A DNA stretch of 7,594 bases from Actinomycetota bacterium (GTDB taxonomy: Bacteria; Actinomycetota; Actinomycetes; Nanopelagicales; Nanopelagicaceae), in NCBI GenBank assembly GCA_947488645.1, contig CANLAC010000053.1:1-7594 (forward strand), written 5' to 3'. The notes below the pieces were generated by a model. The model searched no databases. It saw nothing but the letters and a program-made list of their open reading frames with translations, and was not told the origin of the DNA. The number at the start of each line of letters is the position of its first letter. Position 1 is the stretch's first letter. Both the position numbers and the translations under genes were made by a program. Below, one piece after another: positions 5,392 to 7,594 of this stretch.

Positions 5392-6783
5392 ATGTCTCCT
5401 ACATCGAATGATCCACGCGATCCGATTTCACGGATTGCGCGTTTAGTTGATGATGGAAAATTTGATTTCCTAATCCCCCGCACAGAGTGCGGAATGCTTG
5501 CTGTCACGGCAACTGTGAAGGGCAACAAAGTTGTTATTTTCGCATCCGATGCAACGATAAAAAGTGGCGCACTTGGTGTGGATGGATCTAAAGTAATTGT
5601 TTCTGCATATAAAGCTGCAATGGGTGCACAAGTTCCAATCATTGGTATTTGGCACAGCGGTGGAGCCCGATTAAGTGATGGAGTTGCCTCACTTGATGCG
5701 TTCGGAGAAGTTTTCCAGTCAATGATTTCTGCAAGTGGTCGGATCCCGCAACTCTCTTTAGTTCTTGGACCAACTGCAGGAGGCGGTGCGTATGGACCTG
5801 CGCTAACAGATGTTGTTGTACTAGCACCCGAAGGTCGCATCTTTGTAACCGGTCCTGATGTTGTTAAAAGTGTTACCGGCGAAGATATTGATATGGCACT
5901 ACTAGGTGGCCCTGAAGCACACAAGAAAAACAGTGGTCTTGCACACGTAATTGCCGCAAGTGAAGATGAAGCAATTGAAGATATTCGCATCTTGACCGCC
6001 TTATTTGCAAATCAAGGATTCATGAATCCTGATGTTAAAGACATTGATCTATCAATCTATGTTCCAGAATTTCATGTGCGCACATATGAAGTTCACCCTT
6101 TAGTTGATGCAATTCTTGATAAAGATGCTGAACATATTGAGTTGCTATCTATGTGGGCTCCGAATATGACAACAGTTCTTGGACGCCTTGGTGGTGCAAC
6201 TGTCGGTGTTCTAGCTAACAATCCAGCACACCTTGCAGGCGTACTAGATGCTGCAGCTGGCGAGAAGGCTGCACGATTTGTGCGCACCTGTGATGCCTTT
6301 GGTATTCCGCTGATTGTGATTGCAGATGTCCAGGGCTTCTTACCTGGTGCGGGTCAAGAGTGGGAAGGTGCGGTACGAAGAGGTGCGAAGTTATTACATG
6401 CCTTCGGTGAATCAGTCATTCCTAGGGTTACATTAATTACTCGTCGTGCTTATGGCGGTGCCTATGTTGCGATGAATTCGAAATCATTAGGTGCAACCCG
6501 TGTATTTGCTTGGCCGGATGCAGAGGTTTCAGTCATGGGCGCTGTAGCTGCGGTGCGCGTGCTGCACCGTCGCTTGTTAGCTGATATTCCTGCAGAACAA
6601 CGTGAATCAATGGAGTTAGAGCTTGCCGCTGAGCACGAAAGAGTTTCAGGCGGTGTTGAAAAGGCAATTGAAATTGGCGCAGTTGATGAGATGTTAAGCC
6701 CTGCAAAGACAAGAAGTGCGCTAGCAAAAACTATTGCTGATGCACCTCATCGCCGTGGATCCCACGGAAATATTCCGCTTTAG
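5392..6783 (+). CDS. accD: Acyl-CoA carboxylase beta (carboxyltransferase) subunit, AccD6-like
   Basis: This subunit moves carboxyl from carboxybiotin to acetyl-CoA (and often propionyl-CoA), making malonyl-CoA for the upstream FabD. It has 463 aa, close to the roughly 470 of Mycobacterium AccD6, and shows the fused N- and C-terminal crotonase-like domains of the PccB/AccD5-type family rather than the zinc-finger AccD of E. coli. Landmarks are HSGGARLSDG (88-97, oxyanion loop), GPTAGGGAYGPALTD (126-140), DVQGFLPGAGQE (312-323), the second oxyanion region RAYGGAYVAMNSK (352-364), AWPDAEVSVMGA (373-384) and the family C-terminus SHGNIPL. Val359 sits where acyl-CoA choice is tuned in Streptomyces enzymes. 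The gene begins directly after the fabF stop (TAAATG), with at most a weak AAGAG 7 nt upstream, so translation is likely coupled. The biotin-carboxylase/BCCP alpha subunit must be elsewhere. Its stop overlaps that of the convergent SIMPL gene. Confidence 0.94.
   Translation: MSPTSNDPRDPISRIARLVDDGKFDFLIPRTECGMLAVTATVKGNKVVIFASDATIKSGALGVDGSKVIVSAYKAAMGAQVPIIGIWHSGGARLSDGVASLDAFGEVFQSMISASGRIPQLSLVLGPTAGGGAYGPALTDVVVLAPEGRIFVTGPDVVKSVTGEDIDMALLGGPEAHKKNSGLAHVIAASEDEAIEDIRILTALFANQGFMNPDVKDIDLSIYVPEFHVRTYEVHPLVDAILDKDAEHIELLSMWAPNMTTVLGRLGGATVGVLANNPAHLAGVLDAAAGEKAARFVRTCDAFGIPLIVIADVQGFLPGAGQEWEGAVRRGAKLLHAFGESVIPRVTLITRRAYGGAYVAMNSKSLGATRVFAWPDAEVSVMGAVAAVRVLHRRLLADIPAEQRESMELELAAEHERVSGGVEKAIEIGAVDEMLSPAKTRSALAKTIADAPHRRGSHGNIPL
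6753..6767. repeat. GC-rich hairpin in the last codons of accD
   Basis: CCGTGG-ATC-CCACGG gives a perfect 6-bp stem with a 3-nt loop. It lies 14-28 bp before the end of the accD coding region and also 13 nt past the stop of the convergent minus-strand gene. Neither strand has a proper T-tract directly after it, so it may help 3'-end stability or pausing but is not a complete intrinsic terminator. It could also be chance in codons for RGSHG. Confidence 0.3.
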
Positions 6784-7538
6784 CTTTTGAAGGTAACAGA
6801 GACAGTTGCAGTAACTGTCTTTTCAATTGTCGAAGTGTCATAGGCACCGTAATCAGCTGTCATAGTTGAATCTGGTGTCGTGATTTGAATTGGACCGGCC
6901 TTGACGTTAACAAGGGATCCAATGTTTCCACCAACAGCCTTAGTGAGCGCTTCTGCGCGCACCTTTGCATCCTTCATCGCCTCTGACATTAACTGTGGGC
7001 GAAGCTCTGGCAAATTAGAAATGTAGTACTGAGGACCATAGTTATTTGCATTAATACCAGTAGCAAGTAGTGATCCAATGCCTTGGCTGAGCTTAGATAT
7101 CAACTGAACATCTTTTGAGCGAACAGTAACTTCACGTGAGGCGCGGTAGGAAAGAATGCGACCTGTTGAATTTCCGTTGCTGTACTCCTCGTTGGCAAAT
7201 GTTGATACTGCGCCAAGAGTTAAGCTCTCAGCAGAGATTCCACCTTGTGTGAGGTAATTTGAAAGAGCTTCAACATCGGCATCAACTTTCTTAACAGCCA
7301 CCGCAACTGTTGGTGATGAAAGAGAGACGCTAAGAGTCCATACCGCGTTATCTGCAGTTGCTGTTGTCTTTGCAGAACCAGTAACGGTAATTCCATCGCT
7401 GCTACGTGAAGCAAAACCAGATCCAACCTTCATCAATCCACCACCGAGTGCTAGTGAAAGGATTACAGCAGAAATAATTATGGTTACCGCTTTGCGGCGC
7501 TCAACAGTGATAATTGGACTTTCATTCAGTTGTGTCAT
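6780..7538 (-). CDS. Membrane-anchored SIMPL-domain (DUF541) protein
   Basis: This 252-aa protein has a short cytoplasmic N-terminus with a basic ERRK (13-16), one hydrophobic segment (about 18-38) without a clear cleavage or lipobox site, and then a SIMPL/DUF541 domain (about 48-251) that should lie outside the membrane. Family features are the opening GITVTGSAKTTATADNAVWTLSV (49-71), the alternation of beta strands and helices, the SYRASREVTVR strand (130-140), LRPQLMSEAMKDAKVRAEALTKAVGG (179-204) with its conserved helix of Ala, Lys and Arg, and a closing beta strand KTVTATVSVTF. Family members (such as Brucella BP26) form periplasmic or surface oligomers and their role is poorly known, so I assign no function. 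The ATG is preceded by AGGA at 7 nt. Its TAA overlaps the accD TAG tail to tail. There is no evident functional link with fatty-acid synthesis. Confidence 0.88.
   Translation of the reverse strand: MTQLNESPIITVERRKAVTIIISAVILSLALGGGLMKVGSGFASRSSDGITVTGSAKTTATADNAVWTLSVSLSSPTVAVAVKKVDADVEALSNYLTQGGISAESLTLGAVSTFANEEYSNGNSTGRILSYRASREVTVRSKDVQLISKLSQGIGSLLATGINANNYGPQYYISNLPELRPQLMSEAMKDAKVRAEALTKAVGGNIGSLVNVKAGPIQITTPDSTMTADYGAYDTSTIEKTVTATVSVTFKS
6798..6823 (+). terminator. Possible intrinsic terminator of the fab-accD operon
   Basis: AGACAGTT (6800-6807) and AACTGTCT (6813-6820) form a perfect 8-bp stem around a GCAGT loop, extendable by a G-U and an A-T pair, ending in TTTT. It begins about 15 nt after the accD stop and lies entirely inside the 3' coding end of the convergent gene. 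On the minus strand no T-run follows, so it would act only on the plus strand. The stem is A+T-rich and the T-run short, so the terminator would be weak. Confidence 0.4.
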
Positions 7539-7544
7539 GTCTTT

Positions 7545-7550
7545 ATCCTA
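7545..7550 (-). promoter_or_regulatory. Ribosome binding site or leaderless -10 of the SIMPL gene
   Basis: On the minus strand TAGGAT lies 6 nt before the ATG. Its AGGA core (7546-7549) is a normal Shine-Dalgarno at 7-nt spacing, but the same hexamer fits TAnnnT and would give a leaderless start. The sequence cannot separate these. The gene that appears to end at 7555, 16 nt upstream of the ATG, makes read-through with a ribosome binding site the simpler option. Confidence 0.45.
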
Positions 7551-7554
7551 CCAA

Positions 7555-7594
7555 TCAGATTGCACGCAGACGAGGAAGTTCTTGAAGGTCAACA
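7555..7594 (-). CDS. 3' end of an unidentified upstream gene (partial)
   Basis: The minus strand reads open from the right edge for 12 full codons to a TGA at 7555-7557, giving the tail VDLQELPRLRAI. Sixteen nt separate this stop from the SIMPL ATG, the spacing seen between genes of one operon. The tail looks protein-like, but twelve residues are too few to name a family, and an open frame of this length also occurs by chance. Confidence 0.35.
   Translation of the reverse strand, partial: VDLQELPRLRAI

Noticed and set aside
5130..5990. 286-aa open frame on the minus strand across the fabF-accD junction
   Set aside because: It is antisense to two strongly supported genes with intact motifs. 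Its Ser/Ala/Pro/Thr-rich composition is what the reverse of such coding sequence gives, and no recognisable domain is present.
6533..6727. Minus-strand open frame inside the 3' part of accD
   Set aside because: It is antisense to conserved AccD C-terminal motifs, Leu/Gln-rich, and has no ribosome binding site or family match that I recognise.
1..7594. Search for a novel system, mobile element, CRISPR array, tRNA or rRNA
   Set aside because: Nearly every base is taken by housekeeping lipid and electron-transfer genes. I found no direct-repeat arrays, transposase or integrase motifs, tRNA-like cloverleafs or sudden change in composition.

Overview
The window looks like a compact chromosomal stretch of an actinobacterium of modest G+C (by eye mid-40s percent, no count was run). 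Three things point there: the order fabD-fabH-acpP-fabF as in Streptomyces, an AccD6-type acyl-CoA carboxylase beta subunit at the end of the fab cluster as in Mycobacterium, and an etfB-etfA pair that may be followed by a cysteine desulfurase, as in Mycobacterium. Low G+C, 0-4 bp gene junctions and probable leaderless starts would fit the streamlined freshwater acI lineage (Nanopelagicales, e.g. Planktophila). That placement is inference, since no marker gene is present.

Layout. Positions 1-1761, minus strand: etfB then etfA, joined by an ATGA overlap, with a possible start of a further gene running off the left edge. Positions 1762-1858: a 97-bp divergent promoter region with two perfect inverted repeats and a -10-like hexamer about 7 nt before each start codon, suggesting leaderless mRNAs both ways. 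Positions 1859-6783, plus strand: fabD, fabH, acpP, fabF and accD. fabD/fabH overlap by ATGA, fabF/accD abut as TAAATG, and the only real gap is 112 bp before acpP, which holds overlapping inverted repeats. Positions 6780-7538, minus strand: a membrane-anchored SIMPL-domain (DUF541) protein whose stop codon overlaps that of accD. The last 40 bp appear to be the 3' end of another minus-strand gene.

How the genes work together. AccD carboxylates acetyl-CoA to malonyl-CoA, given a biotinylated alpha subunit encoded elsewhere. FabD moves malonyl to AcpP, FabH starts chains by condensing an acyl-CoA with malonyl-ACP, and FabF elongates them. FabG, dehydratase and enoyl reductase are not in the window. 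The divergent EtfAB collects electrons from flavin dehydrogenases, including acyl-CoA dehydrogenases of beta-oxidation. One short intergenic region therefore separates, and may co-regulate, an acyl-CoA-oxidation electron carrier and fatty-acid synthesis.

All proteins are ordinary family members with intact catalytic residues. I see no mobile element, CRISPR array, RNA gene or novel defence or biosynthetic system. The points worth a second look are regulatory and architectural. No gene-free stretch exceeds 112 bp.
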